Shown: positions 1 through 8,736 of the stretch, in pieces
Layout: each line of letters starts with the position of its first letter
How positions within the stretch are numbered: the first letter of the stretch is position 1
Assembly (NCBI RefSeq): GCF_902459615.1
Contig: NZ_CABPSA010000009.1
Location: forward strand, 186,001-250,000
Source of the DNA: Pandoraea commovens
GTDB taxonomy: Bacteria; Pseudomonadota; Gammaproteobacteria; Burkholderiales; Burkholderiaceae
DNA length: 64,000 nucleotides
Reading direction: 5' to 3'
The notes under the pieces: generated by a model
Databases searched by the model: none
Told to the model about the DNA's origin: nothing
What the model saw: the letters and a program-made list of their open reading frames with translations, nothing else
Translations under genes and position numbers: made by a program

Positions 1-344
1 ATCACCAGCTTCTTCTCGTGCTGATACAGCCCCGGCGCGATAAACGCCCACACCTGATACAGCACGATGGGCAGCGCAATCACGAACGCGACCATCAGCG
101 TGACCTTCATCGGGACAAAGAACGACCCGGTGATGTCGGTGACGATCAGCTTGCCGTCTTTGGGCAGCGATTGGGTGAGCGGGCGGGCAAGTAACCGGAA
201 GATGTCCGGGGCCCAGTAGACCAGCGACAGGAAGACCACGATCACGGACGTGCCCGCACGAATGATGCGGTTGCGCAGCTCGACCAGATGCGAGATGAAG
301 GTCTCTTCGGTGCCCCCTTCGGGGATTTGTTTCTCGTCGCTCAC
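1..344 (-). CDS. tatC: Sec-independent protein translocase subunit TatC (partial, N-terminal part)
   Basis: This is the N-terminal part (about 114 residues) of the multispanning TatC receptor, which binds twin-arginine signal peptides in the inner membrane. The gene runs off the left edge of the window. The protein opens MSDEKQIPEGGTEETFISHL and continues with the conserved 'ISHLVELRNRI' stretch, followed by a first membrane helix and a periplasmic loop with 'DIFRLLARPL'. The start is a GTG at 344-342, because an in-frame TAA lies two codons upstream. It is the last gene of tatA-tatB-tatC, 75 bp after tatB. A Tat substrate, MsrP, is encoded elsewhere in this window. Confidence 0.95.
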   Translation of the reverse strand, partial: MSDEKQIPEGGTEETFISHLVELRNRIIRAGTSVIVVFLSLVYWAPDIFRLLARPLTQSLPKDGKLIVTDITGSFFVPMKVTLMVAFVIALPIVLYQVWAFIAPGLYQHEKKLV

Positions 345-419
345 GTCGACTTATCCAGGAATGAAGCCAGCACAGTGCCCGATGGCGGGAAGTTCGGCGC
401 GATTATGCCTCGGAAGGCC

Positions 420-962
420 TCAGAAGAACTTGATGGGCCGGCGCAGCTTGGCCGGTGTGTGACGCGCCACGCGCGCCGCACCCGACTGCACCTGCGTGCG
501 CGTCGTGCTGGCCTGCTTGAACCACATGGGCGTCGCGGCCCGGCGCACACGCCAGTTGCGGCGCTTGGGCTTCGCGCGGAGGCTCGACGTCACCACCGGT
601 TCGGACAGATAGCTGTCGGAATACCCAGTCGCGGCATCGGTGCCGCCCCCGGCGGTCTCGTTCGACGACGTACCGGTGGCGCTCGCCCAGGCATCATTGA
701 GCGACGCCTCCTGCTCATGCAACTGCTTCTGAACGGTGTTCTGCGCGCTGCGGGCCGCGTCCTCGAACTGGTTGCGCATGTTGCGCAGCTCGTCGAGTTC
801 CATCTCGCGGCTCACTTCGGCCTTCACGTCGTTGATATAGCGTTGGGCGCGACCAAACAGCGCGCCCGCCGTGCGTGCCACTTTAGGCAGGCGTTCGGGA
901 CCGATCACGACCAGCGCAACCACGCCGATCAACATCAGTTTGGAAAGGCCGAGATCGATCAT
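420..962 (-). CDS. tatB: Sec-independent protein translocase protein TatB
   Basis: A 180-residue protein with the TatA/B architecture: a short N-terminal membrane helix (about residues 5-21, opening MIDLGLSKLMLIGVVAL), the 'GPERLPKVAR' hinge typical of TatB, then an amphipathic helix and a long charged coil (residues about 25-100). The C-terminal third is low-complexity and basic. In the Tat system TatB works with TatC to recognise the folded substrate. It lies 12 bp after tatA and 75 bp before tatC, so the three are very probably cotranscribed. The length and the glutamate in GPE separate it from TatA. Confidence 0.95.
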   Translation of the reverse strand: MIDLGLSKLMLIGVVALVVIGPERLPKVARTAGALFGRAQRYINDVKAEVSREMELDELRNMRNQFEDAARSAQNTVQKQLHEQEASLNDAWASATGTSSNETAGGGTDAATGYSDSYLSEPVVTSSLRAKPKRRNWRVRRAATPMWFKQASTTRTQVQSGAARVARHTPAKLRRPIKFF

Positions 963-974
963 GTCGACGCCGAC

Positions 975-1217
975 TTAGCCTTGCTTGTGATTGCTCGCGT
1001 CCTTGGCCTGCACGTCGATGGTGGTCGAATCGCGCAGTTCCTTGGCAGCCGCCGGATCTTCCTTGGACGGGGAGGCTTCGCCTTCCTTCATGCCGTCCTT
1101 GAAGCCCTTGACCGCACCGCCCAGATCGCTACCCATGTTGCGCAGCTTCTTGGTGCCGAAAACCATCATCACGATCACCAGCACGATCAGCCAGTGCCAA
1201 ATACTCAACGAACCCAT
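975..1217 (-). CDS. tatA: Sec-independent protein translocase protein TatA
   Basis: An 80-residue pore-forming Tat component. It opens [20 protein letters not shown], a membrane helix, then has the '[20 protein letters not shown]' hinge and amphipathic helix that define TatA, and a charged tail. A GTG start six bases upstream (1223) would sit one base from the AAGGAG at 1225-1230. The ATG at 1217 has seven-base spacing from that site and is preferred. It is first in tatABC. The roughly 300 bp upstream may hold a promoter, although the genes before it on the same strand could also read through. Confidence 0.95.
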   Translation of the reverse strand: MGSLSIWHWLIVLVIVMMVFGTKKLRNMGSDLGGAVKGFKDGMKEGEASPSKEDPAAAKELRDSTTIDVQAKDASNHKQG

Positions 1218-1518
1218 GACCACTCTCCTTGCGTTTACCTACCTCTGCCGCGTCGCGACGAGGTTTTATCGAGCCCCGCTGCGCAGGCCCTCAAGCCTTT
1301 GGCGCAGTGCGCTATGTTTGCCCCGCGTTACTCATGTTACGCAACCATGTGCCCCATTGTGGCACATTGCGCGTCACGTCCAGCATCGTAACCGGGCGCG
1401 ACGCCGGGTAGAAATAAATGTTTCGTGAAACCTTTCCCGATGCGGGAGCGTTGCACCATTCCATCACATAACGCGGCAAACCGTCGCGATATTCCCGGAC
1501 TTCGCTGTCGCGCTGACT
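1218..1518. other. Intergenic region between hinT and tatA
   Basis: About 300 bp without a convincing gene, between the hinT stop and the tatA start, both on the minus strand. It holds the tatA ribosome binding site (AAGGAG, complement of 1225-1230). I see no strong hairpin with a T-tract, so whether tatABC shares the upstream transcript or has its own promoter cannot be decided from sequence. Confidence 0.6.
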
Positions 1519-1893
1519 TTACATGCGCTTCCACGGCCGCGGTCCGGCCAGAATGTGCATGTGAAGATGATAAACCTCCTGCCCGCCACCCGGTCCGGTG
1601 TTCATCACCACGCGAAACCCGTTGCCATCGATGTTCGACGCATCGCCATCGAAGGCGTAACCCTGCTCGCGGGCCAGCTTCGGCGCAAGCAGCATCATCT
1701 TGCCGAGCAGCGCCTGATCTTCCGGCTGGCAGTCCTGCAACGTGGCGATATGCTTGCGCGGAACCATCAGCAGGTGCAGGTCGGCGGCCGGATTGATGTC
1801 CTTGAACACCACGACGTCGTCGTCGCTGTAGACCTGCGCGCTCGGGATCTGCCCGGCGACGATTTTGCAGAAGATACAGTTGTCGTGCGTCAT
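1519..1893 (-). CDS. hinT: Histidine triad (HIT) family nucleotide-binding protein, HinT-like
   Basis: A 124-residue cytoplasmic HIT protein, a purine nucleoside phosphoramidase in characterised relatives. It opens MTHDNCIFCKIVAGQIPSAQ, with the CxFC-type start common in this family. It has the 'FKDINPAADLHLLMVPRKHI' segment and the catalytic triad HLHMHI near the C-terminus. The start chosen is the ATG at 1893, directly before the family's usual N-terminus; a longer open frame exists upstream but is not conserved in character. It lies after the small DUF4870-like membrane gene and before tatABC, an order common in Burkholderiaceae his-tat regions. Confidence 0.93.
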   Translation of the reverse strand: MTHDNCIFCKIVAGQIPSAQVYSDDDVVVFKDINPAADLHLLMVPRKHIATLQDCQPEDQALLGKMMLLAPKLAREQGYAFDGDASNIDGNGFRVVMNTGPGGGQEVYHLHMHILAGPRPWKRM

Positions 1894-1947
1894 GCTTGTG
1901 TCTTCCTCTCGAATGCTCTGATGAATCGAAGCGCCGCCCTGCATGCC

Positions 1948-2361
1948 TCAGGCGCGCGCCGCGTACATGGGTTTGTTGTCGTTCAGATACAGCCAGCCCT
2001 TGACGATCCGGTACAGCGTCCAGATGCCGAGCACCCAGAGAATCGCGAACCCGACCACCACGACGGCAAGCGCCACACCCAGCACCGCCCAGACCACCGA
2101 CCACCAGAAGGTGCGGATTTGCCAGGTGAAATGCGACGCGTACAGCGTGCCGGCCGCGTCGTCGCGTTTGATGTAGTTGATGATGATGGCCACGATGGCG
2201 GTCACGCCGCCGGTGAGCCAGAACAGCGCATACAACGCGTAGAGCACGTGCGTGAGCTTACGCATCGCACGTTCCTGCTCCTCGCTAGGGGCACTCGCGA
2301 TCGTTGTCGTGTTGACGGTATAGGGATGGCCCGGGCCGCCGGATTGTTGCGGATCGTTCAT
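1948..2361 (-). CDS. Small membrane protein, DUF4870-like
   Basis: A 137-residue protein of unknown function. The first 30 residues are hydrophilic (MNDPQQSGGPGHPYTVNTTT). They are followed by three predicted membrane segments: one around 'LYALYALFWLTGGVTAIVAI', then a pair separated by a short loop ('FWWSVVWAVLGVALAVVVVG' and 'AILWVLGIWTLYRIVKGW'). The pattern, with the 'SHFTWQIRTFWWS' stretch, resembles the DUF4870 family of small inner-membrane proteins. An AGGAGA ribosome binding site precedes the ATG at 2361. It sits between hisE and hinT in the same direction, 122 bp after hisE. No biochemical role can be inferred. Confidence 0.8.
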   Translation of the reverse strand: MNDPQQSGGPGHPYTVNTTTIASAPSEEQERAMRKLTHVLYALYALFWLTGGVTAIVAIIINYIKRDDAAGTLYASHFTWQIRTFWWSVVWAVLGVALAVVVVGFAILWVLGIWTLYRIVKGWLYLNDNKPMYAARA

Positions 2362-2483
2362 GAAGCGTCTCCTCTTGAGAGCCTGCGTAATGTCTCGGGA
2401 TGACTCGGCAGTGTCGGACAAATGGAGTGCAGGGAGCAAATTGGGCTGGGGGTGCTGCCGCAAGACAGCGGCAGACGCCGATG

Positions 2484-2840
2484 TCAGTCCGCGTGTTCGC
2501 CGCGCGTGCCGCGCTGTGCCTTCTCGACGAGGCCCGAGAGCCCCTCGCGGCGCGCGAGCTCAGCAAGCACTTCGTTCGGGCTCAGGTCGTGGTGAGCCAG
2601 CAGCACCATGCAGTGGAACCACAGATCGGCCGTCTCGTTGACGAGCTTCTGACGCAGATCGTCCGCCCCGCCAATGCGAATGTCCTTGGCCGCGAGCACG
2701 ACTTCGGTCGCTTCTTCGCCGATCTTCTTGCAGATGGCGTCGTCGCCCTTGTGAAACAGACGGGCAACGTAAGACTTGTCGGGATCGGCGCCCTTACGCG
2801 ACGCGATCACTTCGGCAACACGCTCGAGCGTATCGTTCAT
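2484..2840 (-). CDS. hisE: Phosphoribosyl-ATP pyrophosphatase HisE
   Basis: A 118-residue enzyme that hydrolyses phosphoribosyl-ATP to phosphoribosyl-AMP, the second step of histidine synthesis. It has the all-alpha MazG-like fold signature: '[15 protein letters not shown]' with its metal-binding acidic residues, and '[19 protein letters not shown]'. It is a separate gene, five bp after hisI, unlike the fused HisIE of enterobacteria. The start is the ATG at 2840 ([20 protein letters not shown]). It is the last his gene of the cluster. Confidence 0.96.
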   Translation of the reverse strand: MNDTLERVAEVIASRKGADPDKSYVARLFHKGDDAICKKIGEEATEVVLAAKDIRIGGADDLRQKLVNETADLWFHCMVLLAHHDLSPNEVLAELARREGLSGLVEKAQRGTRGEHAD

Positions 2841-2845
2841 GGCAA

Positions 2846-3244
2846 TCACTTGTAGATCTTGTTCGGGTCCTTGAGCACCGGCTCGACGGTGGTCCACTGA
2901 CCTTCCGCGGCGTTGCCCTCGAACTTCTGGAAGAAGCAGGAATGACGGCCCGTGTGGCACGCGATGCCATCGTTCTGCGTCACCTTGAGCAGCACGACGT
3001 CTTCGTCGCAATCGAGACGGATCTCATGCACCTTCTGCACGTGCCCCGACTCCTCGCCCTTGTGCCACAGACGCTTGCGCGAACGCGAGTAGTAGACGGC
3101 CTCGCCGATTTCTACGGTGCGCGCGAGCGCTTCGCGGTTCATCCAGGCGAACATCAGCACGTCGTTGCTGCCGACTTCCTGCGCGATCACGGGCACGAGG
3201 CCCTGCGCGTCCCAACTTACTTTGTCCAGCCAGTCTTGCGTCAT
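2846..3244 (-). CDS. hisI: Phosphoribosyl-AMP cyclohydrolase HisI
   Basis: A 132-residue zinc/magnesium-dependent cyclohydrolase for the third step of histidine synthesis, opening the purine ring of PR-AMP. It carries the family motifs '[11 protein letters not shown]', '[20 protein letters not shown]' and the metal-binding '[11 protein letters not shown]' and '[10 protein letters not shown]', with the cysteines expected for Zn binding. It lies 26 bp after hisF and five bp before hisE, so it is translated from the same mRNA as both. Confidence 0.97.
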   Translation of the reverse strand: MTQDWLDKVSWDAQGLVPVIAQEVGSNDVLMFAWMNREALARTVEIGEAVYYSRSRKRLWHKGEESGHVQKVHEIRLDCDEDVVLLKVTQNDGIACHTGRHSCFFQKFEGNAAEGQWTTVEPVLKDPNKIYK

Positions 3245-3270
3245 GATGCGTCGAGTCCCGTTCAGAGGCC

Positions 3271-4044
3271 TTACAGACGTACGGAAATGCCCTTATCGGC
3301 CATGAAGCGCTTCGCTTCGCCGACGGTGTGCTCGCCGTAGTGGAAGATGCTCGCGGCCAGCACGGCATCCGCACGGCCTTCGGTCACGCCGTTGGCCAGA
3401 TCGGCCAGCGAACCCACGCCGCCCGAGGCGATCACGGGAATGCTCACAGCGTCGGACACGGCGCGCGTGAGCGCCAGGTCGAAGCCGCTCTTGGTGCCGT
3501 CGCGGTCCATGCTCGTGAGCAGGATTTCGCCAGCGCCCAGCGCCTCGATCTGTTTGGCCCAGGCCACGGCGTCGAGACCGGTGTTCTTGCGACCGCCGTG
3601 CGTGAAGACTTCCCAGCGCGGGGCTTCGCCGTCGGCCGAGACACGCTTGGCGTCGATGGCCACGACGATGCATTGCGAGCCGTACTTGGCTGCCGCATCG
3701 GCGACCAGTTGCGGATTCGCAACGGCCGACGAGTTCATGCTGACCTTGTCCGCGCCGGCATTGAGCAGACGGCGAACGTCTGCCACTTCGCGCACGCCGC
3801 CACCCACCGTGAGGGGGATGAAGACCTGCGCGGCCACCGCTTCGATGATCGGCAAAATGAGATCGCGTCCGTCGGAGGTCGCAGTGATGTCGAGGAACGT
3901 CAGTTCGTCCGCGCCCTGCTCGTCATAACGGCGGGCGATCTCGACGGGGTCGCCCGCGTCGCGAAGTTCGACGAAGTTGACGCCCTTGACCACGCGGCCG
4001 GCCGTCACGTCCAGACACGGGATGATGCGTTTAGCGAGAGCCAT
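3271..4044 (-). CDS. hisF: Imidazole glycerol phosphate synthase cyclase subunit HisF
   Basis: A 257-residue (beta/alpha)8-barrel enzyme that uses ammonia from HisH to close the imidazole ring and release AICAR. It opens [20 protein letters not shown], with the catalytic aspartate in 'CLDV'. It has the phosphate-binding '[17 protein letters not shown]' and '[14 protein letters not shown]', and the second catalytic aspartate in '[13 protein letters not shown]'. The start ATG at 4044 is chosen because the family begins at this point. It is followed by hisI and preceded 38 bp upstream by hisA. Confidence 0.97.
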   Translation of the reverse strand: MALAKRIIPCLDVTAGRVVKGVNFVELRDAGDPVEIARRYDEQGADELTFLDITATSDGRDLILPIIEAVAAQVFIPLTVGGGVREVADVRRLLNAGADKVSMNSSAVANPQLVADAAAKYGSQCIVVAIDAKRVSADGEAPRWEVFTHGGRKNTGLDAVAWAKQIEALGAGEILLTSMDRDGTKSGFDLALTRAVSDAVSIPVIASGGVGSLADLANGVTEGRADAVLAASIFHYGEHTVGEAKRFMADKGISVRL

Positions 4045-4082
4045 GATGTTGGCACGCGAGACGGCCGCAGCCGTAGTCCCGC

Positions 4083-4832
4083 TTATGCCGCTCCTTCGGA
4101 AAGCTCGTCGGCACGCGTTTGCGCCGACGCGAAATTCAGATCGCCCGAGTAGATGGCACGGCCGCAGATGACGCCTTCGACGCCCTCGCTCTCGACCTTG
4201 CACAGCGCATCGATATCGCCCAGATTCGACAGTCCGCCGCTGGCGATCACCGGCACGGTCACCGCCTGCGCGAGGCGCACCGTCGCTTCGATGTTGATGC
4301 CCTGGAGCATGCCGTCGCGGCCGATGTCGGTGTAGATGATCGATTCGACGCCGTAGTCCTCGAACTTGCGCGCCAGATCCACGACTTCGTGGCCGGTGAG
4401 CTTGCTCCAGCCGTCGGTGGCAACCTTGCCGTCCTTGGCGTCGAGACCGACGATGATGTGGCCGCCGAACGCGCTGCAGGCATCGCGCAGGAAGCCGGGG
4501 TTCTTCACGGCTGCCGTACCGATGATGACGTACGACAGACCGGCGTCGAGAAAGCGCTCGATGGTGCCCAGGTCGCGAATGCCGCCGCCCAGTTGCACGG
4601 GGATGTCGGCGCCGACTTCCTCGACGATGGCGTGGATAGCCGCTTCGTTACGCGGCTTGCCAGCAAATGCACCGTTCAAATCCACCAGATGGAGGCGGCG
4701 CGCACCTTGCTCGACCCAATGTCGAGCCATGGCGGCGGGGTCCTCCGAGAATACGGTGGCTTGATCCATGTCGCCTTGTTTAAGGCGAACACATTGACCG
4801 TCTTTAAGGTCGATGGCCGGGATGAGCAGCAT
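4083..4832 (-). CDS. hisA: ProFAR isomerase HisA
   Basis: A 249-residue (beta/alpha)8-barrel isomerase (5-ProFAR to PRFAR) in histidine synthesis, homologous to HisF. It opens [20 protein letters not shown], with the catalytic aspartate in 'AIDL', and carries '[10 protein letters not shown]', '[15 protein letters not shown]' with the second aspartate, and '[14 protein letters not shown]'. The ATG at 4832 is preferred; a TTG two codons upstream (4838) is possible and no strong ribosome binding site decides between them. The gap of 191 bp back to hisH is the widest within the his run and shows no terminator. Confidence 0.96.
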   Translation of the reverse strand: MLLIPAIDLKDGQCVRLKQGDMDQATVFSEDPAAMARHWVEQGARRLHLVDLNGAFAGKPRNEAAIHAIVEEVGADIPVQLGGGIRDLGTIERFLDAGLSYVIIGTAAVKNPGFLRDACSAFGGHIIVGLDAKDGKVATDGWSKLTGHEVVDLARKFEDYGVESIIYTDIGRDGMLQGINIEATVRLAQAVTVPVIASGGLSNLGDIDALCKVESEGVEGVICGRAIYSGDLNFASAQTRADELSEGAA

Positions 4833-5023
4833 AGGCAATCGTGAAACGTCGCTAGTGGGAAGTAAAAGGAATTCGCAAGTTACGCGGACAACATAAAACC
4901 GACCCCGGTCTTGCCGGACTTCGGCGCGTCGGGATCGGGTTCATCAACATGACACAGTATAAGCCGTGATGGAGGGCACGCTCGGGAAGGAAACCGGATT
5001 CCGGCGCGTCGCACGGGTCGTCA

Positions 5024-5665
5024 TCAGGGCTTCCACTGTGCAAAATTGCGGTAAAGCGCAAGGCCCGCCTGGGCGCTCTTTTCCGGGTGAAACTGAGTGG
5101 CGAAGATATTATCTTGGGCCACAGCACAGGTAAAGGGCACTCCGTAGACCGTCTCGCCGGCCGTCAGTTCGGGCTTCGCGGGCACAACGTAGTAGCTGTG
5201 CACGAAGTAAAAATAGCTGTCGTCGGGCACGCCGGCCCAGATCGGGTGGGCGCCCTGCGTCTGATGCACGCGGTTCCAGCCCATTTGCGGCACCTTGAAG
5301 CGCGAACCGTCATCCTGCACCTGACCTTCGAGATCGAAGCGCACCACGCGGCCCGGCAGCAGGCCCAGCGCAGGGGTGTTGCCTTCGTCCGACATATCGA
5401 ACAGCATCTGCTCGCCCACGCACACGCCGAACATCGGCTTGGTGGCGGCAGCTTCGACGACGGCCTCGCGCAGGCCCGACTCGTTCAGGCAGCCCATGCA
5501 GTCGCGCATCGCGCCCTGCCCCGGCAGCACCACACGGTCGGCGGCGCGAATCTCGGCGGCGTCGCTGCTGATGCTCACGTCGGCCTCCGGGGCTGCGGCA
5601 CGCAGCGCCTGATAGACCGAGCGCAGGTTGCCCATTCCGTAGTCGACAATCGCAATCTTATTCAT
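5024..5665 (-). CDS. hisH: Imidazole glycerol phosphate synthase glutaminase subunit HisH
   Basis: A 213-residue class I glutamine amidotransferase that supplies ammonia to HisF. It opens [20 protein letters not shown]. The nucleophile cysteine is in '[12 protein letters not shown]', the oxyanion strand in '[13 protein letters not shown]', and the His-Glu pair in '[14 protein letters not shown]'. The start codon overlaps the stop of the upstream MarC-type gene by 4 bp (ATGA), implying coupled translation. It is transcribed before hisA and hisF, whose product is its partner subunit. Confidence 0.97.
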   Translation of the reverse strand: MNKIAIVDYGMGNLRSVYQALRAAAPEADVSISSDAAEIRAADRVVLPGQGAMRDCMGCLNESGLREAVVEAAATKPMFGVCVGEQMLFDMSDEGNTPALGLLPGRVVRFDLEGQVQDDGSRFKVPQMGWNRVHQTQGAHPIWAGVPDDSYFYFVHSYYVVPAKPELTAGETVYGVPFTCAVAQDNIFATQFHPEKSAQAGLALYRNFAQWKP

Positions 5666-6288
5666 CTCAAACCCGGCAGCAGTATTTTCAAACCATCGAT
5701 AATGAATTCCACGGCGAGCGCCGAGAGGATCAACCCCATCAGGCGCGTGCCGATGTTGATGCCCGTGCGCCCGAGCCAGCCTTCGATGCGACCGGCACTG
5801 CGCAACGCCACCCAGCACACCGCACCCACCCCTACGCCAATCGCCATGAGCGCCAGAATCTGCGCCCAGCCATGCGCGCGGCCGGAGTAGATGATCACGG
5901 TACTGATCGTCCCCGGCCCGGTGAGCAGCGGAATCGCCAGCGGCACCACGGCGATGTTCGGCCGCTCCTCCGCTTCGTGACGCTCTTCCGCCGTCGCCCG
6001 CGTGTTCCCCGTCTGCGCGTTGATCATGTTCACCGCCATGAGCAGCATGATCACGCCACCACCGACTTCCAGCGACGCAATCGAGATGCCGAAGAAGCGG
6101 ATGATGGCCTCACCGAACAGTCCCGAACCCGCCACCACCAGTGCAACGGCAATCGCCGCAACGTTGATCGTGTGGCGCTTCTCTTCCCGTGTCTGCGTGG
6201 ACGTCAGGCTGATGAACAGCGGAATCGCCCCGAGCGGATTGATCAGGGCCAGCAACGAGATGAAAAACTTGAAGGCGTCGAGCGTCAT
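5662..6288 (-). CDS. MarC/YchE family integral membrane protein
   Basis: A 208-residue inner-membrane protein with about six hydrophobic segments. It opens [20 protein letters not shown], and '[10 protein letters not shown]' is the signature of the MarC family (UPF0056). A second signature, '[17 protein letters not shown]', lies in the middle. Substrates are not established for the family, and the old multiple-antibiotic-resistance link is not supported. The ATG at 6288 is chosen; a GTG at 6297 is an alternative. It is embedded in the histidine operon between hisB and hisH, overlapping hisH by 4 bp, so it is co-expressed with histidine synthesis although no link is known. Confidence 0.88.
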   Translation of the reverse strand: MTLDAFKFFISLLALINPLGAIPLFISLTSTQTREEKRHTINVAAIAVALVVAGSGLFGEAIIRFFGISIASLEVGGGVIMLLMAVNMINAQTGNTRATAEERHEAEERPNIAVVPLAIPLLTGPGTISTVIIYSGRAHGWAQILALMAIGVGVGAVCWVALRSAGRIEGWLGRTGINIGTRLMGLILSALAVEFIIDGLKILLPGLR

Positions 6289-6418
6289 AAGGGGCACACG
6301 GCGCCGGCGTCCGGCCGGTCGATGAATCTTCGCAGGGGCGCCGGACTCGCGTCCGGCGGGCTATCCGGCTGGCGACGCCGGTCAGACCGGCGTCACAAGC
6401 GCTACAGACCCGTCAATG

Positions 6419-7006
6419 TCAGAGGCTTCCCTTCGTGGACGGCACGACACCCGCCGCACGCGGATCGATCTCGACCGCCATGCGCAGGGCACGACCGAAC
6501 GCCTTGAACACCGTTTCACACTGGTGATGGGCGTTGATGCCGCGCAGGTTGTCGATATGCAGCGTGACGCCCGCGTGATTCACGAAGCCACGGAAAAATT
6601 CGATGAGCAGGTCGACGTCGAAGTTGCCCACGCGAGCGCGCGTGAAAGGCACATGGAATTCGAGACCGGGACGACCCGAGAAGTCGATCACCACCCGCGA
6701 GAGGGCTTCGTCGAGCGGCACATAGCTATGGCCGTAACGCACGATGCCCTTCTTGTCGCCGATGGCCTTGGCCACCGCCATACCCAACGTGATGCCGACG
6801 TCTTCCACCGTATGGTGATCGTCGATGTAGGTATCGCCCTTGGCTTCGACATCCATGTCGATGAGGCCGTGGCGCGCGATCTGGTCGAGCATGTGGTCCA
6901 GAAACGGCACGCCGGTATCGAGCGTCTTCCGGCCGGTGCCGTCCAGGTCGATCTTGACGCGTATTTGCGTTTCGCTGGTATCGCGAACGACTTCCGCAAT
7001 GCGCAT
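6419..7006 (-). CDS. hisB: Imidazoleglycerol-phosphate dehydratase HisB
   Basis: A 195-residue monofunctional dehydratase for the sixth step of histidine synthesis. It opens [20 protein letters not shown]. It has the metal-binding histidine repeats '[19 protein letters not shown]' and '[20 protein letters not shown]', the 'FSGRPGLEF' strand, and the late '[20 protein letters not shown]' with the second HH pair. There is no N-terminal phosphatase domain, so histidinol-phosphate phosphatase must be encoded elsewhere. It lies 27 bp after hisC. Confidence 0.97.
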   Translation of the reverse strand: MRIAEVVRDTSETQIRVKIDLDGTGRKTLDTGVPFLDHMLDQIARHGLIDMDVEAKGDTYIDDHHTVEDVGITLGMAVAKAIGDKKGIVRYGHSYVPLDEALSRVVIDFSGRPGLEFHVPFTRARVGNFDVDLLIEFFRGFVNHAGVTLHIDNLRGINAHHQCETVFKAFGRALRMAVEIDPRAAGVVPSTKGSL

Positions 7007-7033
7007 GATGGTGAGTTCTCGTCGTATAGCTTG

Positions 7034-8098
7034 TTAGAGTGATGCCGCCAGAGCCTTGGCCATTGCGGCATTCTCCGTGGGGGTGCCGACCGTCAATCTG
7101 AGGCAATTGGCCAGCAATACGTGCATTTTACCCACGTTTTTGATCAACACCTTGTGCGCGAGCAGGCCAGTGTGGGTTTTGTCGGCGTCCGGCACCCGAA
7201 CGAGCAGGAAATTCGCGTCGCTGGCGAACACCGTCACCCCGGGAAGCGCCGCCACTGCGGCCGCCAGCCGGGTGCGCTCCGCGCGCAACTCGGCCGCCTG
7301 CGCGTCGAGCACGTCAAGGTGATCGAGCATAAATTCGGCGCACGCCTGCGTCAGCACGTTCACGTTATAGGGCGGACGCACCTTATCCAACTGATCCAGC
7401 CACTCGGCGCTGCCCGCCACATAGCCCAGCCGGATACCCGCCAGTCCGAGCTTGGAGACGGTGCGCATCACCAGCAGATTGGGGAATTCGGGCAGACGCG
7501 GCATCCACGTCTTGCCCGCGAACGGCTGGTACGCCTCGTCGATCACCACCAGCCCGTTGCCCGCCGCGCGCACCAGCGTTTCGATGTCCTCGTCGGCAAA
7601 CAGGTTGCCGGTCGGGTTGTTCGGGTACGCCAGATAGACCACCGCGCCGGGATGCGCCGCAATCGCGTTCAGCATCGCAGGCATGTCGAGCGAGAAGTCG
7701 GCCGTGAGCGGCACGCCGACAAACTCGACCCCAGCGAACCGCGACGACATCTCGTACATCACGAAACCCGGCATCGGCGCGATGACCGCCGCACCCGGGC
7801 GTGCCGTCGCCATCGCGATCATGCTGATGATTTCGTCCGAGCCATTGCCGAGCAGCAGCTTCGCACCTGCGGGCACGCCCATCGTGCGCGAGAGCTTCTC
7901 AAGCAGCGCCTGCGGACGCGGTGCCGGATAACGATTGAGCGCCACATCGGCCAGACGCTGCGCCAGCGCGGTGCGCAGTGCATCGGGCAGGCCGTAGGGG
8001 TTCTCCATCGCGTCGAGCTTCAGAAAGCCGCTGGCATCGGGCACGGGATAGGTGCTCATGGCGAGCACATCGGGGCGAATCACTTGGTCGACGGACAT
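7034..8098 (-). CDS. hisC: Histidinol-phosphate aminotransferase HisC
   Basis: A 354-residue fold-type I PLP aminotransferase converting imidazole acetol phosphate to histidinol phosphate. Key motifs are '[14 protein letters not shown]' near the N-terminus, '[12 protein letters not shown]', '[13 protein letters not shown]', '[10 protein letters not shown]', the PLP lysine in '[19 protein letters not shown]', and the arginine in '[10 protein letters not shown]' near the end. It sits 61 bp after the small secreted protein gene (8160-8735) and 27 bp before hisB. Confidence 0.96.
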   Translation of the reverse strand: MSVDQVIRPDVLAMSTYPVPDASGFLKLDAMENPYGLPDALRTALAQRLADVALNRYPAPRPQALLEKLSRTMGVPAGAKLLLGNGSDEIISMIAMATARPGAAVIAPMPGFVMYEMSSRFAGVEFVGVPLTADFSLDMPAMLNAIAAHPGAVVYLAYPNNPTGNLFADEDIETLVRAAGNGLVVIDEAYQPFAGKTWMPRLPEFPNLLVMRTVSKLGLAGIRLGYVAGSAEWLDQLDKVRPPYNVNVLTQACAEFMLDHLDVLDAQAAELRAERTRLAAAVAALPGVTVFASDANFLLVRVPDADKTHTGLLAHKVLIKNVGKMHVLLANCLRLTVGTPTENAAMAKALAASL

Positions 8099-8159
8099 GG
8101 CGAATCGAAGGCGATGGATGACGAATTAGGGATGAATCAATCGGTACGGAAGCGGCGAC

Positions 8160-8735
8160 TCAGTTGAACGCGAACGTCAGCAACCCGGCATCCGCCCCGT
8201 CGATCTTGACGGTGCAACGGCGGCCGGTCTCCACGTTGCCGAGCGCGTCGGTAATGCGCTGCACGCGCACGCCCGTCTGCCACGACAACGCCTGCGCCAC
8301 GGCCGGGCTCACCCGCGCGGGTGACTCCTCGGCCTCGCAGCGCATGGCGACGAGCCGGTTGCCGACACGGCCGAACACGCCGTGCGCCACTTCCTCGTCA
8401 GTGCCGCGAAGCGCGGTCTTGCCGTCCAGACGCAGCACGTAAACGTCGTTATCGAACGCCTGACGCCGCACACACACCGTCATCTTCTCGACGGATGTGC
8501 CTTCGAATTTGGCGTGCTGGCAATAGCTGCCCGCGGCGTGCGCCGCCGTGGCCAGCGTCATGCCGAGACCGAACAGCACGACCGTCTGCACGGCAGAACG
8601 CAGCGCAGCCCGCACAAGGCGGGCTGGCAACGAAACCGATTTGGAAAGCTTGGAAACAGCGTTTGCGCGGGTCCGACGCCGGACAGTGGCCGGCGTCGAA
8701 GGACAATACGCGGGCCGCAGGGCGTCGTCGCGCAT
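8160..8735 (-). CDS. Uncharacterised secreted protein inserted between hisD and hisC
   Basis: A 191-residue protein that I do not recognise. Residues 1-40 are basic and hydrophilic. They are followed by a hydrophobic stretch (about 43-66, VRAALRSAVQTVVLFGLGMT) ending in 'ATAAHAAG', a plausible signal peptidase I site. The exported part (about 124 residues) has four cysteines (C72, C88, C133, C174) that could form two disulfides. The ATG at 8735 follows the hisD stop by one base, so translation is probably coupled; the real start could be further in, nearer the signal peptide. It is co-directional with the his genes and continues the cluster without a break. Confidence 0.75.
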   Translation of the reverse strand: MRDDALRPAYCPSTPATVRRRTRANAVSKLSKSVSLPARLVRAALRSAVQTVVLFGLGMTLATAAHAAGSYCQHAKFEGTSVEKMTVCVRRQAFDNDVYVLRLDGKTALRGTDEEVAHGVFGRVGNRLVAMRCEAEESPARVSPAVAQALSWQTGVRVQRITDALGNVETGRRCTVKIDGADAGLLTFAFN

Positions 8736-8736
8736 G

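Noticed and set aside
1419-1432. A parS-like sequence TGTTTCGTGAAACC
   Set aside because: It lacks the central bases of the 16-bp parS palindrome TGTTTCACGTGAAACA and there is no parAB nearby.
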